DNA of 64,000 nucleotides from positions 1 through 64,000 of the IMG/VR virus record IMGVR_UViG_3300042893_001103; one strand, 5' to 3'. Below, one piece after another: positions 43,801 to 53,077 of the stretch. The position numbers and the translations under genes are program-made. Each line of letters begins with the position of its first letter. Within the stretch, counting starts at the first letter, position 1. The notes beneath the pieces were generated by a model. It saw only the letters and a program-made list of their open reading frames with translations, ran no database searches and was not told the DNA's origin. The DNA is from a virus.

Positions 43801-46475
43801 TTGCGGCACTATCTGAAGCGGTCACAAATCCACCAAGAATAATTTCATCTTTAAGTCCGCAAAACGTTTCTGAACTAACTTCAACTCTGGAAGATATTGA
43901 AAATGTTAGACAAGTTTTTGAACGTAATAACTTGACACCACCAACTACAGTTGCTGACGATGAACTTAAAAATGCAGCGCCTGTTATGTCGGGATTGGAT
44001 AAATCAATTATCCCAGAAGACATGGTCGTTGAACTTGAGATTGATATGCCGGAGGATACCTCACCTGGCTCAATACATGAAATTCCTCAAATATCATCTG
44101 CTCAATTAATAACAGATTCAAACACGGAAGAAGTTAACATTCCAAGTTCAGGTTTTTCTTCAACAACTGGCGCTAGAACTAAGGCCGGAATTGCTGGAAG
44201 ACTTATCGCAAGCCAGAGAACTAGAAAGTTGCTTGAAAAAGCAGGAATTGATGCAGAAAGAACAGACGTTGTTCAGTTAATGAGCGAAGTTGCTATTGGT
44301 TTTTCTATTGGAGGGCCGTACGGTGCCCTCTTGCCAATAGCACGACGCGGAAGTCGTGACGCTGCAGAGCAAGCACTAAGAATGATGGTTGAACGCGGAT
44401 GGATTGAGCAAGACATTGCTGACAAAATTGAAAAATACGGTCTTGACAGGATTGCTACAGAAGGTTTACCAGACGAAATACTTAATTTAGCAGAATCAGC
44501 CAAAGGTAAACTTTTGACAGACGATTCAAAACGTAAGGCTCTTGAATTTGGTTCAGTCCTACAGGATAGAAGTATTGAATTATCCGACGTCGCTCGTGAG
44601 AAAGCATCAGCAATGGCTGCCTCCGGAAAAGAAAAGGCTCGTGAACTTACTGGTGCTGGAAGAGAAACGGCAAGAAGATTAAGAAATCGTCTTGGTGGTG
44701 GTTCCGAAGAAATAGACGCAACTGACGCATTCTCGCTCCCTCCGTCTGGTAGTCCTTTTGATATACCAGCACCAGATATTGACCCGTTTAAGTCCGCATT
44801 TGTTGACATTGAATTCAAGCAACTCGGAACTTCCCTTATGGAACAAAAGCAGGGAAAGAAAACTAAAGTTAGAATTGCTGTACCTGCTGGCTCAAAAGGA
44901 AAAATTGAAGCAGGAAAAACAAAAGCAAGCAATATGATTCTTCCCCCAGGAAAAGTAAAATTTACTGGAGTTGGCGAAGACGGAGTTCCTGAAGCAGAGA
45001 TTTTTGACCAAATGTCCGCTGAACAATACATGAAAAACGTTGAAAAGATATCTCTAGAAGTTTCCTCATCTTCCAATAAACCAAGTATCAAAAAATCAGC
45101 AAAATTGAGAGCAGACACTGCTAAAAAAATGCGCCAAGAAATGGTTGCCAAGTCAGGAACACCCCAGTCAATGTCTGGTATTTCAAAAATTGTATTTGAT
45201 AAATCAAACTCAATAATGGAAAGAGGCGAAGCGGCTGGAATTAATTTCTTTACTTTAGAGAAGATAAAAAATAACGATACGGATATTGACGTATCGGAGT
45301 ATGTGCGCCTCTACCAAGAAAAACTCATATCAACAATTAATAATTACAGCAAATCTTTACCAACCCGTCTTTTTGATGACGGAATAAGTGCGGATACCAA
45401 AAAGTTTATTTATGGAACTCCTATTAAAGAAGTGGTAAAAGCAGTTAACGAAGTAGCCGTGTTGATTCATAATGACATAGACAGAAGAGCACGTGTTTCA
45501 ATGTCTAAATCGTCATTAGAACAATTTGTTGGTTCTGGAAAAATTGCAAACATTGATGTTGATAGTGAATCTTTAAAGATTTTAAAAACCAAACGAGACG
45601 CAATGCTTGGAAATGCCCCCGGGATTAAAGAATTTTCATTTACGCCTATTGAGTTGATACACGGAATACTTATTGAAAAAGTTGAAGAAAATCTTTACAA
45701 AAACGGAACACACGTTGGCTCTGAAGAATTTACAGATTACGGAAGAGGCATAGAATTGGTGCTTCGCGCAGAAAATTCTCCAAGAATTGGATACGGAAGA
45801 AAAGAGTCATACAAAAATGGTGGAATTTTTGTACAGATAAACGAAGAAGACGAACAAATTATTCAAGCAGCAATTTTTGGACAAATGTTTATGTCAACAA
45901 GTGGTGCAGAAGAATATCTAGCGGAGATTATTGAAGCAAGCCTTTCAAAAGACTATTCAAAACTTATAAAGAAAAACGACGAAGATATATTTGAGGCGTT
46001 TATAGTTGGTGAAATATCACTCAACGATGTTGAGCACATTAAAATACCTTTGTCAATATTCAACATCAGAAAGAAAAGAGTCTCCAAGAGCAGTATGATT
46101 GGTGGGGCAGACTCAATAAATATGATATTTATGAACAGAAGCGTTCCAAAAGAAAAAATCAAAGACTTCTTTGACGGTGAAGGAACCATAGGTGGAGGGT
46201 ATACGCCTAAGCATCTGTCTTATTTAAACGAACTAGAGGCTGCAGAAGAATTCAAAGAAAATCTAATATCTCTTGGCATTGATGAAGTGTTATTTACGAA
46301 TAAAGATGGAATTGACATCATGAGCGAAGATACATGGAGGACCCCTCCTCCAACAAAGAAAAAGGGCAAGGACGCACTAAGAGAGATAGCAAGACGAGAA
46401 GTTATGTCAATTATTGACAAAATTGCTCCTGCACCTAAAAAAGCAGAACCCAAAAAGGAAACTGTAAAGAAATGA
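40812..46475 (+). CDS. Giant virion-associated protein with HExxH metallopeptidase signature
   Basis: A 1887-residue protein. The ATG at 40812 is preferred (GAGAAAG about 10 bases before; a GTG at 40803 is too close to it, and the longer frame would overlap the previous gene). A C-P-P-G...R-F-T-N...C-F-D-I Cys motif lies near residues 198-220. Residues about 565-620 contain S-A-H-E-R-A-H-W-G-Q with H571, E572 and H575, a zincin pattern. A Pro-rich linker is near 700-770; a G-F-S-S-T-T-G motif is at 1114. Residues about 1560-1860 form a further large domain I do not recognise. It likely enters or is packaged with DNA. The C-terminus is Lys-rich. Confidence 0.65.
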   Translation: MTGVDINKIRHYAPGFNNRTTRLDADMSALLFKAGTRIISSSERLIADVSIKAAMGAGAPAEDKKRGLQSAGKSKYININGLVYDPEAKKQEGQFFKPWVTERERINAMRSNDPVPNWGWVDRNPENQNRLQEPKNAKGKVTRYPVNPKTGEPMKNYGVEQEFKSLGPTLAERNPGGKLLARTAKSFGVVVDALGKFRCPPGTPAANRFTNFRGEGCFDISVAQVRNLIGSLTQSMQAPQSGSQTISSLTSAGVSIAEIRKSFKENGIAGLASLAKRVGIAHVGDKWNDMSYVSQIAVRLREVSGLTMGAQSRMEKIAQKKADTINFLAEYYGITEPNEYKKIAQIIEKMSADPDSPLDPNQFKLLFRGGSLESHEEWAVEAIIKTHIGAIGSKLGIDATDALEAYEEAKRNGEITPLTRFVDAALDRERDFRLGAFEDMLVAAYEQPHTFTLPGGKKRIYTAGPIPDGPDGEKYNVPRWDRYDLNGYAEPEFILINSGPAILGFRGGVPPSGYMDLYEATGGDIDDQWRAVASEMDKDERLRAYSALWSVDLAATEGRGWRDFGAQTSAHERAHWGQMDAIFQYHAETSPGVAMKDLNNRELMELTNEFLTKATPEILRDVFGADIEDLIDKRFDALAGAYSQKAQQEALEELTGGGSREDFNYSRSIALLETLSELKANKSVGLIGDDPELDAILDKMTPLPPMSPGSISPSGGIVPSPPGGSPRPVRPSLPSSAPSLPANAGKVVTVIPGRGSGRGGRGARGPVDPFERDRYGKVPTMIKEGRFTLEDIDEFLYGEDGKGGLRQTLAQIANMKTKKNGYSEPALVERKRLLNELINTMGISFPELEAIALKAKRGEALTPEEKSKLVNAVSHLRNGANEFKAKSVEARKKFEDYRSVDVSRATGDGSEYDDKDTNSLNLERIQAEIEMYESLFQRVGRGIAPAVHDILTISENGPYPPRLTARKPGPQPLVGIEIDGADGIAIKQASKLNPQELAALSEAVTNPPRIISSLSPQNVSELTSTLEDIENVRQVFERNNLTPPTTVADDELKNAAPVMSGLDKSIIPEDMVVELEIDMPEDTSPGSIHEIPQISSAQLITDSNTEEVNIPSSGFSSTTGARTKAGIAGRLIASQRTRKLLEKAGIDAERTDVVQLMSEVAIGFSIGGPYGALLPIARRGSRDAAEQALRMMVERGWIEQDIADKIEKYGLDRIATEGLPDEILNLAESAKGKLLTDDSKRKALEFGSVLQDRSIELSDVAREKASAMAASGKEKARELTGAGRETARRLRNRLGGGSEEIDATDAFSLPPSGSPFDIPAPDIDPFKSAFVDIEFKQLGTSLMEQKQGKKTKVRIAVPAGSKGKIEAGKTKASNMILPPGKVKFTGVGEDGVPEAEIFDQMSAEQYMKNVEKISLEVSSSSNKPSIKKSAKLRADTAKKMRQEMVAKSGTPQSMSGISKIVFDKSNSIMERGEAAGINFFTLEKIKNNDTDIDVSEYVRLYQEKLISTINNYSKSLPTRLFDDGISADTKKFIYGTPIKEVVKAVNEVAVLIHNDIDRRARVSMSKSSLEQFVGSGKIANIDVDSESLKILKTKRDAMLGNAPGIKEFSFTPIELIHGILIEKVEENLYKNGTHVGSEEFTDYGRGIELVLRAENSPRIGYGRKESYKNGGIFVQINEEDEQIIQAAIFGQMFMSTSGAEEYLAEIIEASLSKDYSKLIKKNDEDIFEAFIVGEISLNDVEHIKIPLSIFNIRKKRVSKSSMIGGADSINMIFMNRSVPKEKIKDFFDGEGTIGGGYTPKHLSYLNELEAAEEFKENLISLGIDEVLFTNKDGIDIMSEDTWRTPPPTKKKGKDALREIARREVMSIIDKIAPAPKKAEPKKETVKK

Positions 46476-46882
46476 AAGCGGTATTGGTAGGGACCGTTTT
46501 TGGAGACAAAAAACTGTTTTATGTAATTGATGCAAAAGACGAAAAAACCGATGGAATACTTGATGATGGCGTCAAACCAAAGGTTGTTAATTTTTGGGCA
46601 ACCGCTATGAATGCCAGAAATCTAGTACCATTACGTTCAACGAAGTTTCATGATTTTTTATGGGATGGAGCGTCTTGGGATAATAGCGATGAATGGGAAA
46701 GGGTTTTCATAAGAAAAACTCAGGTTGTTTCCCCAAGAATGTCTTCTGGTGTTGTTTTTTCCTCAGATGCAATGAAATCAAAAGCAAAAGAAAAATCAAT
46801 CAATCATCGTGCTACAGAATTTAAAACACTGATGCAGACGCAAAACATAAATATAGTACGCTCCAGAACGGGTAAACAATGA
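46472..46882 (+). CDS. Unknown protein in head cluster
   Basis: A 136-residue protein starting in an ATGA overlap with the previous stop. The first half has strands (A-V-L-V-G-T-V-F-G, L-F-Y-V-I-D-A) and a W-A-T-A-M-N-A-R-N-L segment; the second half is basic and polar, rich in Ser and Lys. No domain is recognised. Its close coupling with the giant genes on both sides (4-base overlaps) suggests it works with them, perhaps as a chaperone or packaged partner. Confidence 0.5.
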   Translation: MKAVLVGTVFGDKKLFYVIDAKDEKTDGILDDGVKPKVVNFWATAMNARNLVPLRSTKFHDFLWDGASWDNSDEWERVFIRKTQVVSPRMSSGVVFSSDAMKSKAKEKSINHRATEFKTLMQTQNINIVRSRTGKQ

Positions 46883-47478
46883 ACAGCAGAGACATTAAGG
46901 CAGACCCCCTTGGTGGGATAATCCCGCAGGAACTGGTTACTGGAGACCTACTCAAAGGTCGCGGACCAAGAAGAGGAAATCTTGAGCGCCTTCTTCGCTA
47001 TTGGCGGCCAATCATGAAAAAACCAGGCGGCTTTAGGCGTTGCAAAGTCATCCTTGCCGACCATCCAGAGTTGTACCCGTTGAACAATATCTGTGCTTGG
47101 TTGCATCACGAAACTACTGGTCTTTGGCCAAACGAGGGATGTCATCACCCTGGCATGAAAAACTGCCGCAAGAAAATTAAAAAAGGAATAAACGGTACTC
47201 TTTTCTCTGACTCTCAATTTGATAACAGAGTAAGGAAACTTGCTGGAAATAGCAAGAAATCTTTACAACAAGAAACCGAACGATACGAAGACTCGGTAGT
47301 AACTAATGCCGACGAAAAACACTCAGTCTTGGTGATGCGTGACTTTTCTGAGATGGAACCAGATTTCTGTAAAACCATGTCCGACGATTCAAGTTGGGAA
47401 ATAGAAGGCGAAGACGAAATGGGGAATACCAAGTCCGTTCCCTACGATTCTGAACAGGATGACGACGTTGAGCAATAG
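46879..47478 (+). CDS. Conserved head-cluster protein with His/Cys motif
   Basis: A 199-residue protein. Its middle has a conserved-looking R-G-N-L-E-R-L-L-R-Y-W-R-P-I-M-K-K-P-G-G-F-R spaced by basic residues, then I-C-A-W-L-H-H-E-T-T-G-L-W-P-N-E-G-C-H-H and a Lys/Arg-rich segment. The R-G-N-L-x-R-L-L-x-Y-W-R-P and L-H-H-E segments occur in phage proteins near head genes; function unknown. The His/Cys set could bind a metal. The C-terminal 70 residues are acidic. Confidence 0.55.
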   Translation: MNSRDIKADPLGGIIPQELVTGDLLKGRGPRRGNLERLLRYWRPIMKKPGGFRRCKVILADHPELYPLNNICAWLHHETTGLWPNEGCHHPGMKNCRKKIKKGINGTLFSDSQFDNRVRKLAGNSKKSLQQETERYEDSVVTNADEKHSVLVMRDFSEMEPDFCKTMSDDSSWEIEGEDEMGNTKSVPYDSEQDDDVEQ

Positions 47479-49465
47479 AGAAATAAATTTCGTCAAAAGA
47501 AGAATTACTCTTCTTTCCGTAAAAACGGTTCGTAAGGTAAATCCCGTAATAACCATGCGCTTAAACGGCCAACAAAACGTAATAGATTACAAGGCTTTAG
47601 CAAAGCGCTCCGGTCTGACACGCAAGTACAGTGTGAAGGTCGGAATACTTGGTACGCATTCTACAATTGGTCAAGGAGCGCAGGCCATCGGTTCGGCAGC
47701 CATTCCGGGCAACCTGAGCCCTCTACGAAGCCCTATCAGGTCTGGTGCGTGGGGTGCCCTAACTCCCGGAAAACCAAGAATCCCTGGCGGTACTGGTGGA
47801 GCAAATCGTGCTAGTCGTTGCCCAGAGGGGTATCAATACGGCGGTCGTTTTACCGACTCGCGTTTTTCCACATGTGGCGCAAAACTGTTTGACATACCTT
47901 CTGCTATTGGTGTGGCAATCGGAGCACTAAGAAGAATAGCCCGTGGCGCTAGAGCAATTGCAGGACAGTCAACCCCAATCACTGGCGAGACTCCACAAGA
48001 TTCAATAGTTGATTCAAGACGTCCCCAGATTCCGAGAGTCGGAAACCCCAACCCAGTAGCACGCGCGGCTGCAGCAAAAAACATTGTCTCTCAAATCGGG
48101 CAGTCTGATGCGGCTGTCGTAAGAATGGTCAGAAAAGACGGGTTTGCGTTAGAACCAGTAGTTCCAGCACAGGTACTAAGAGCGATTCCAGACAACAGAG
48201 ACATGGAAGGCGCTGATTACATATTGTCAGTTCAGGGCCTTCCTCAACTAGGCGGAGAAGAACTTGGACTCCTCTCAAATACTGGGGTAACAAAACTTAC
48301 GTACGTTCTTCCAGGAGGCTCAACGCTGTCCCTTGAAAAGAAGAGACAACTAACTGTTGGTGAAAGAAGAAAACTTGGACGCACGGTTAATGCTGCGTCA
48401 AAAATTGACATTACCAATGACCCAACTGCACGATTAAAAGAAGTGGTTGCTCAAACTGGTGACGGAATAGGTTATTCAGAAAATTTCATAAATGTAAAAA
48501 ACCCCAATGAAGTTGTTTCCGCAGGTGGGAAATCACTCCCACGATGGGCTGATGAATTGTTTGGTAAGGGCAGAAAAGCGAAGCCACTAGCCAATGCAGA
48601 AAGAGCAACAGACTCAAATAGCGCCGTAGGAAAAAACATAACAAGCGTTGACGCTGCAGTTGACCAAATAATGTCTGGAAGACCACTTTCGGAAATTGAC
48701 CCAATGATTTTACAGCAAGCACTTACAAAGGCAAACGTATTCAAGAGACAAAAATTGGACCAAAGAAGAGAATTGCTTGAAACGCCTAATGGCAATAAGT
48801 ACATGCTCTATTCCTCGTCTGGAAAATATGAGCACCTTGGTCAAAAACTTGCAAGCGATATCCAGCAGCATCTTGGTCTTGAGTCGCCAGACGTTTTCTT
48901 TGTCGGTGAAGGAGATAAGAGAAAATACATAGTTGAGGATGCCTCTTCTCTAATTAGAGGATTTCAGGTTGACCGCAGGCGCAAATTCTCTGACTACAAA
49001 CCAGAAGATGTGGCAAAAATGCTTGTATCCGACTGGCTCACAGACCAGAGAGACAGAGACCCTGGTTCTATAGTTCCAGTTTCAAATGGAACAGACACGA
49101 AACCGGTTGTTACCAATAACTTCACTTCCGGACTTGCGGACCTTGATGAAGTGTCAATTGTTGAGCGTCAAAAACTGACCTTCTCTCAATTCATGGATGT
49201 AAAAAGAACTGAAACATACTCACAGTATTTTCAAAACCTGCAGCAACAGCAAAGATTTGCCTTCAGAAGAGAGATTGACGCTCTACTATTAAGAGCAAGA
49301 CAATTTAACTTTACACAATTCAAAAATCGCCTTTACAGTGATGGTCGCTTAACTGATGCTGAAAAAGCCCACCTAAATATTATTGGGCGTATTTTAGAAA
49401 CAAGAATTCAAAACTACGCAGGTAGTAGGGAAAATTTAATGGAAATCCTCGGAGTCAAAAAATGA
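47459..49465 (+). CDS. Kinase-like domain protein of head cluster
   Basis: A 668-residue protein overlapping the previous gene by 20 bases; an internal Met at 47555 is an alternative start. Residues about 120-145 carry C-P-E-G...R-F-T-D...C-G-A-K-L-F-D-I, matching the Cys motif of the giant protein upstream. Residues about 440-560 resemble the kinase-like domain in the polyprotein: a substrate-holding strand (P-N-G-N-K-Y-M-L-Y), a helix leading to G-L-E-S-P-D-V-F-F-V-G, then V-S-D-W-L-T-D-Q-R-D-R-D-P-G in the place of N-W-D. The C-terminal 100 residues are helical. It probably belongs to the packaged set; activity is uncertain because the catalytic residues are not all evident. Confidence 0.6.
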   Translation: MTTLSNREINFVKRRITLLSVKTVRKVNPVITMRLNGQQNVIDYKALAKRSGLTRKYSVKVGILGTHSTIGQGAQAIGSAAIPGNLSPLRSPIRSGAWGALTPGKPRIPGGTGGANRASRCPEGYQYGGRFTDSRFSTCGAKLFDIPSAIGVAIGALRRIARGARAIAGQSTPITGETPQDSIVDSRRPQIPRVGNPNPVARAAAAKNIVSQIGQSDAAVVRMVRKDGFALEPVVPAQVLRAIPDNRDMEGADYILSVQGLPQLGGEELGLLSNTGVTKLTYVLPGGSTLSLEKKRQLTVGERRKLGRTVNAASKIDITNDPTARLKEVVAQTGDGIGYSENFINVKNPNEVVSAGGKSLPRWADELFGKGRKAKPLANAERATDSNSAVGKNITSVDAAVDQIMSGRPLSEIDPMILQQALTKANVFKRQKLDQRRELLETPNGNKYMLYSSSGKYEHLGQKLASDIQQHLGLESPDVFFVGEGDKRKYIVEDASSLIRGFQVDRRRKFSDYKPEDVAKMLVSDWLTDQRDRDPGSIVPVSNGTDTKPVVTNNFTSGLADLDEVSIVERQKLTFSQFMDVKRTETYSQYFQNLQQQQRFAFRREIDALLLRARQFNFTQFKNRLYSDGRLTDAEKAHLNIIGRILETRIQNYAGSRENLMEILGVKK

Positions 49466-52400
49466 AAAAAGTATCTACCCTATTTGATGCGTTGCGTAAT
49501 GAAAAGTTTGCTATTGCTGTTCAGGACGACTATGGAGTTAAATACTACGGCTCTGAAGGTCAAGCAAGAGAATGGGCGGACTGGGCAAACTCTTTTAATA
49601 CCAAGACACTTGACACAAATAATCTTCCAGCAGGAATTATTCAGGGTCCATATAAAAACGTTAGTGAGCATTCTCTCAAGTCCTTACTGAATGCTTTTGG
49701 TAACAACGTTACGGAAATTAACAACTCTTTCACCGACTCTAAGGCGTACTCATATAAAAGTTCCATGAAGATGGATAATGGCGCTCGCGTTCCAGCAGTA
49801 ATGGACACACCAATTGGGCACTTTACTAAATCCCAATACGCAAGCGCAGTAAATTACAAAGGTCTAGTTATTCGTACTCAAATCAAAGAAGGAAGTTTTC
49901 TTTTTGAGGCAAAAGTAAATAATTATGCATTTAACTTTGAAAACTGGATGTACAACTCAACTCCTTCAAAAGCGGAGATTAAATCCCTTCGCAACAGAAT
50001 TGATACAAACGTAGGTCGTTCTTCGGAAAGACGTTTAGGAATGAAACTGAAGGCCGCCCTCGTTGAAAGAGACGGACGCTACAGAATTGGGTATGCACAA
50101 ACCCTAGAAACCAAGTCGCTTGAAGATTCTCTTGAGGTAAAAGGAATTGGCGAAAGAATAGGCGGAGGAGCACGCATCGGAAGAAGAGCGGCTCGTAGTA
50201 TGGCCATGTTTGACCCAAAGGCTTGGGACGGCGATGGTGACGGCGTAGTTCAAGAAGGTACTCCTTTTGAGAGACCAGCAATTCCTGGAGTCAACGACAA
50301 AACAACTGGTGGAGTTGTTGATGCAGATGCTGCAAAAAAGGCATGGAAAGAATCTCAGAAGACTCCAGGCAGTTCAACGCCTTCAAGAGAGTCAAGCCCT
50401 AGACGCAGGGTTTCCAACGCAGCAGGCTCAGCAGATAGACAAGTTTTTACTACTCGCACGCCAGCCGCAGCAGGTCGCAAAATACCTGACTCAAAGCCGA
50501 TAAGTAGAAGCGGTCTAGCGTCACGAACACAGGCTGATATTGATAAAGAAGTATCAAAGCAAGTCACAGACACGGCAAAAGAAGTTCTTACCAAGAAATC
50601 AACGTCCACCGATTTACGTTCACTGATTAGTGGCCTCGGTCCTGACGGAGCAACAGAACTAAGCAGAGACCAGCAAGACAGAATTAACGACATTATTGAT
50701 GCGTTTGATAATGACGAATATGAAAATAATGAAGATTTTATTTCGGAAATTGCAAATGTTTTGCAAAAAAAGATTCCCGTAAATCAAAAACCAAAACAAA
50801 CAGGCATGCGTTCACGTGTTGGTAAAGCACAAATGGATAGACAGGTTCAGGGTCTTGCGTCACGTAGTGGTCGTTCAAAAACAAAATCAAAACTTAAAGC
50901 AACACCAGGCCGTGATGCTGTTGACGAAAAAGATGGTTCCCTTTGGGCTTCACTTACTCCGGAACAACAGGATGTTGTAAAGAAAAACACACAAGCAGCG
51001 TACGACGGACTTCAGACATACATCAAGAAAGATAAATACCTAAGCACGTGGTGGAATGACTTTTTGAGTCTTAATCGCAAAAAGAAAGCAACTGACGCAG
51101 ACGGAAAACCCTGGTCCGACCAGTCAAGAATTTCTGGAGAAGCATTTACTTCTTTTGAAGTTGCGTTAAACGGTGCTCTTTCTGGTGAAAATTCAGACAT
51201 AGCGTCTGCAGAGTCTGGTCTTGCAGCAATGAGGGCCACTCTGTCCGATGCTGAAATCAAAAAAGCAGAAAATAGAATTGCAGCACAGAAAAAAAGAGTT
51301 GAAAGACTTCAAAAAGTCTTAGACGACCTTAGAACTTATGACCAAATGGATAAATCTGACGACTGGTCGCTTCTTGAGCACCTTCACCCAGAACAAAGAA
51401 AAAAGTCTTTTGGTCTTGGACTTAGCAAGAGTGAAGCCGACATGACGGTAAGTCCTTTTGCTGATGGAAAACTTCCAAAGGGAATGAAGGTTGGGGAGCC
51501 ATCAACCATCTTTGAAGAAGTTGGTGGAATGAAGAGAGCCGCTCCACGACTCATCGGAGAAAAAGGTGACGCAAAACTTGAAGACCTTGCAAACAGAATT
51601 CTTCGCCCGAATCCGCAAAGAGCAGCACGTCGCGCTGTTAGAAAACAGAAAAAGGCTGGTCGTTCAGGTTTCAGAATTGAACAAGAAGACAAACCTGATA
51701 TTACAAGCAAGATTAAAAAAAGAATTAAAAAAGCCAAACGAGCAGTCAAAAGAACCTTTGGAAAACAAAGAAACGAATCAAAAATTCTTAACGGAATCAG
51801 AAGAGAACAAACTGTTAGAATTTTTGAAAGAGACCCAGATGGAAAAATTGTTATTGGAAAAGAAACAATTCAACTACTTGACGAAGTCGTTAATAAGGCA
51901 CGCCAGAATAACGGTCGTGGAGAATTCAAGGGTCAAGCAGACGCAAACATGCTCCTTGGTTTCTTGTGGGAAAACAATGGCTTCAACAGACAGCCAGCCC
52001 GCTTATCGGAAGATGAAGCAATGGCTTTGATTGATGCTGGATGGCACCCAATCAAGAGAGGCGTTTCTGCTGAAGAATATGCGGATGAATATTTAACAGA
52101 ATCTCGCAGAAGAATTACTGGTTCCAACGGAGAAATGGAAGGACCTGGAGAATACTGGTCAAATGCTGTTTCAACAAACTGGGATGACCCAAGATATTGG
52201 GGTAAACCGACCGAAAGCAATGGATTGTTTGGATTTCTAAGTCCTGATTATAGGGTTGCTTCAAGAGTTGATAGAGAACGTATGGCTTCGGAATATCAAA
52301 AGTTTGCACAAGCATTTGAAAATGTAATTTCTGTAATGCCCAAAGGCGAAGCAGAAAAAATGGAACCCGCAGATTTCATGAGAGAACTACGTACCGCTCT

Positions 52401-52749
52401 TTCAAGGAACGTTGCAGACGGCGACCCAGTATGGGATGGCGAAGTTGGACAAATGTGGTCTTCGTTGATGAGTGCTTACGAATCATCCAGTGGACCAGAA
52501 AAAACACAACTATGGAATGTAATTAATTTTATGTCTACTCAACTTACAAGACAAACAAGATGGGAAAACTATGTTCCTTTAATTTTAGGCTACGATGGCA
52601 TTGATACCGGAGACAACACAGTAAGAACTGGTGGAACGGCCGCTGGAAAACAAGTCCTTATTTTCAATAGACAGGGCCTTGCTGTTCTTGACACGCCAAT
52701 AAGCATTAAGGGAATTAATGACATTCTTAAGGAAGCAGATAAAAAATGA
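49462..52749 (+). CDS. Large head-cluster protein with excalibur-like loop
   Basis: A 1095-residue protein starting in an ATGA overlap. The first 240 residues form a globular part, followed by an Arg-rich G-R-R-A-A-R-S segment and F-D-P-K-A-W-D-G-D-G-D-G-V-V-Q-E at F250, the same excalibur-like loop as in the polyprotein at 32785 and the zeta-like protein at 53078. Long Ser/Lys-rich linkers follow, with G-L-A-S-R-T and G-L-A-S-R-S motifs at about 351 and 464 related to the recurring G-F-x-S-S-T-G. Residues about 850-1090 make a further domain (D-D-P-R-Y-W-G-K-P near 912). No enzyme is recognised. Confidence 0.6.
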   Translation: MKKVSTLFDALRNEKFAIAVQDDYGVKYYGSEGQAREWADWANSFNTKTLDTNNLPAGIIQGPYKNVSEHSLKSLLNAFGNNVTEINNSFTDSKAYSYKSSMKMDNGARVPAVMDTPIGHFTKSQYASAVNYKGLVIRTQIKEGSFLFEAKVNNYAFNFENWMYNSTPSKAEIKSLRNRIDTNVGRSSERRLGMKLKAALVERDGRYRIGYAQTLETKSLEDSLEVKGIGERIGGGARIGRRAARSMAMFDPKAWDGDGDGVVQEGTPFERPAIPGVNDKTTGGVVDADAAKKAWKESQKTPGSSTPSRESSPRRRVSNAAGSADRQVFTTRTPAAAGRKIPDSKPISRSGLASRTQADIDKEVSKQVTDTAKEVLTKKSTSTDLRSLISGLGPDGATELSRDQQDRINDIIDAFDNDEYENNEDFISEIANVLQKKIPVNQKPKQTGMRSRVGKAQMDRQVQGLASRSGRSKTKSKLKATPGRDAVDEKDGSLWASLTPEQQDVVKKNTQAAYDGLQTYIKKDKYLSTWWNDFLSLNRKKKATDADGKPWSDQSRISGEAFTSFEVALNGALSGENSDIASAESGLAAMRATLSDAEIKKAENRIAAQKKRVERLQKVLDDLRTYDQMDKSDDWSLLEHLHPEQRKKSFGLGLSKSEADMTVSPFADGKLPKGMKVGEPSTIFEEVGGMKRAAPRLIGEKGDAKLEDLANRILRPNPQRAARRAVRKQKKAGRSGFRIEQEDKPDITSKIKKRIKKAKRAVKRTFGKQRNESKILNGIRREQTVRIFERDPDGKIVIGKETIQLLDEVVNKARQNNGRGEFKGQADANMLLGFLWENNGFNRQPARLSEDEAMALIDAGWHPIKRGVSAEEYADEYLTESRRRITGSNGEMEGPGEYWSNAVSTNWDDPRYWGKPTESNGLFGFLSPDYRVASRVDRERMASEYQKFAQAFENVISVMPKGEAEKMEPADFMRELRTALSRNVADGDPVWDGEVGQMWSSLMSAYESSSGPEKTQLWNVINFMSTQLTRQTRWENYVPLILGYDGIDTGDNTVRTGGTAAGKQVLIFNRQGLAVLDTPISIKGINDILKEADKK

Positions 52750-53075
52750 GTGACAAAGATACGTTTCATGAAAAACACTTGGAGTATTCAAAACTAACAA
52801 AATACCCTCCCTTTACAATTAGTTTGAAAAAGGCTCGCGAATTTGGGAATGACTTTTTAAAAGAAGAAGACAGGATTTTTTCTGAAGTTGATTCCGGTAA
52901 CGAAGATGCATGGGCTCGCGCATTTTCAACAATGGAAGTAAAATGGGATGACGATATTGAGGAAGCACGTCTTTACCAAAAACGATACGGTGACAATATT
53001 CTTGAGGCAAGAAAAGCAGCAATGAAATTAAACAACCTAACCGAAGACGACAAAGACGTTCCTCTGTTTATTTAA
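52746..53075 (+). CDS. Small protein coupled to giant head genes
   Basis: A 109-residue acidic, helical protein starting in an ATGA overlap with the large gene upstream and ending two bases before the next. It contains W-A-R-A-F-S-T-M-E-V-K-W-D-D-D-I-E-E-A-R and an end D-D-K-D-V-P-L-F-I. No family recognised. By coupling it may be a chaperone, or an antitoxin-like partner of the zeta-like kinase that follows, but there is no sequence match to known epsilon antitoxins. Confidence 0.45.
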   Translation: MSDKDTFHEKHLEYSKLTKYPPFTISLKKAREFGNDFLKEEDRIFSEVDSGNEDAWARAFSTMEVKWDDDIEEARLYQKRYGDNILEARKAAMKLNNLTEDDKDVPLFI

Positions 53076-53077
53076 TT

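Noticed and set aside
44273-45151. Leftward 292-codon frame opposite the 1887-aa gene
   Set aside because: It is antisense to a long, well-coupled gene, has Ser/Leu-rich composition typical of reverse reading, and has no ribosome site.
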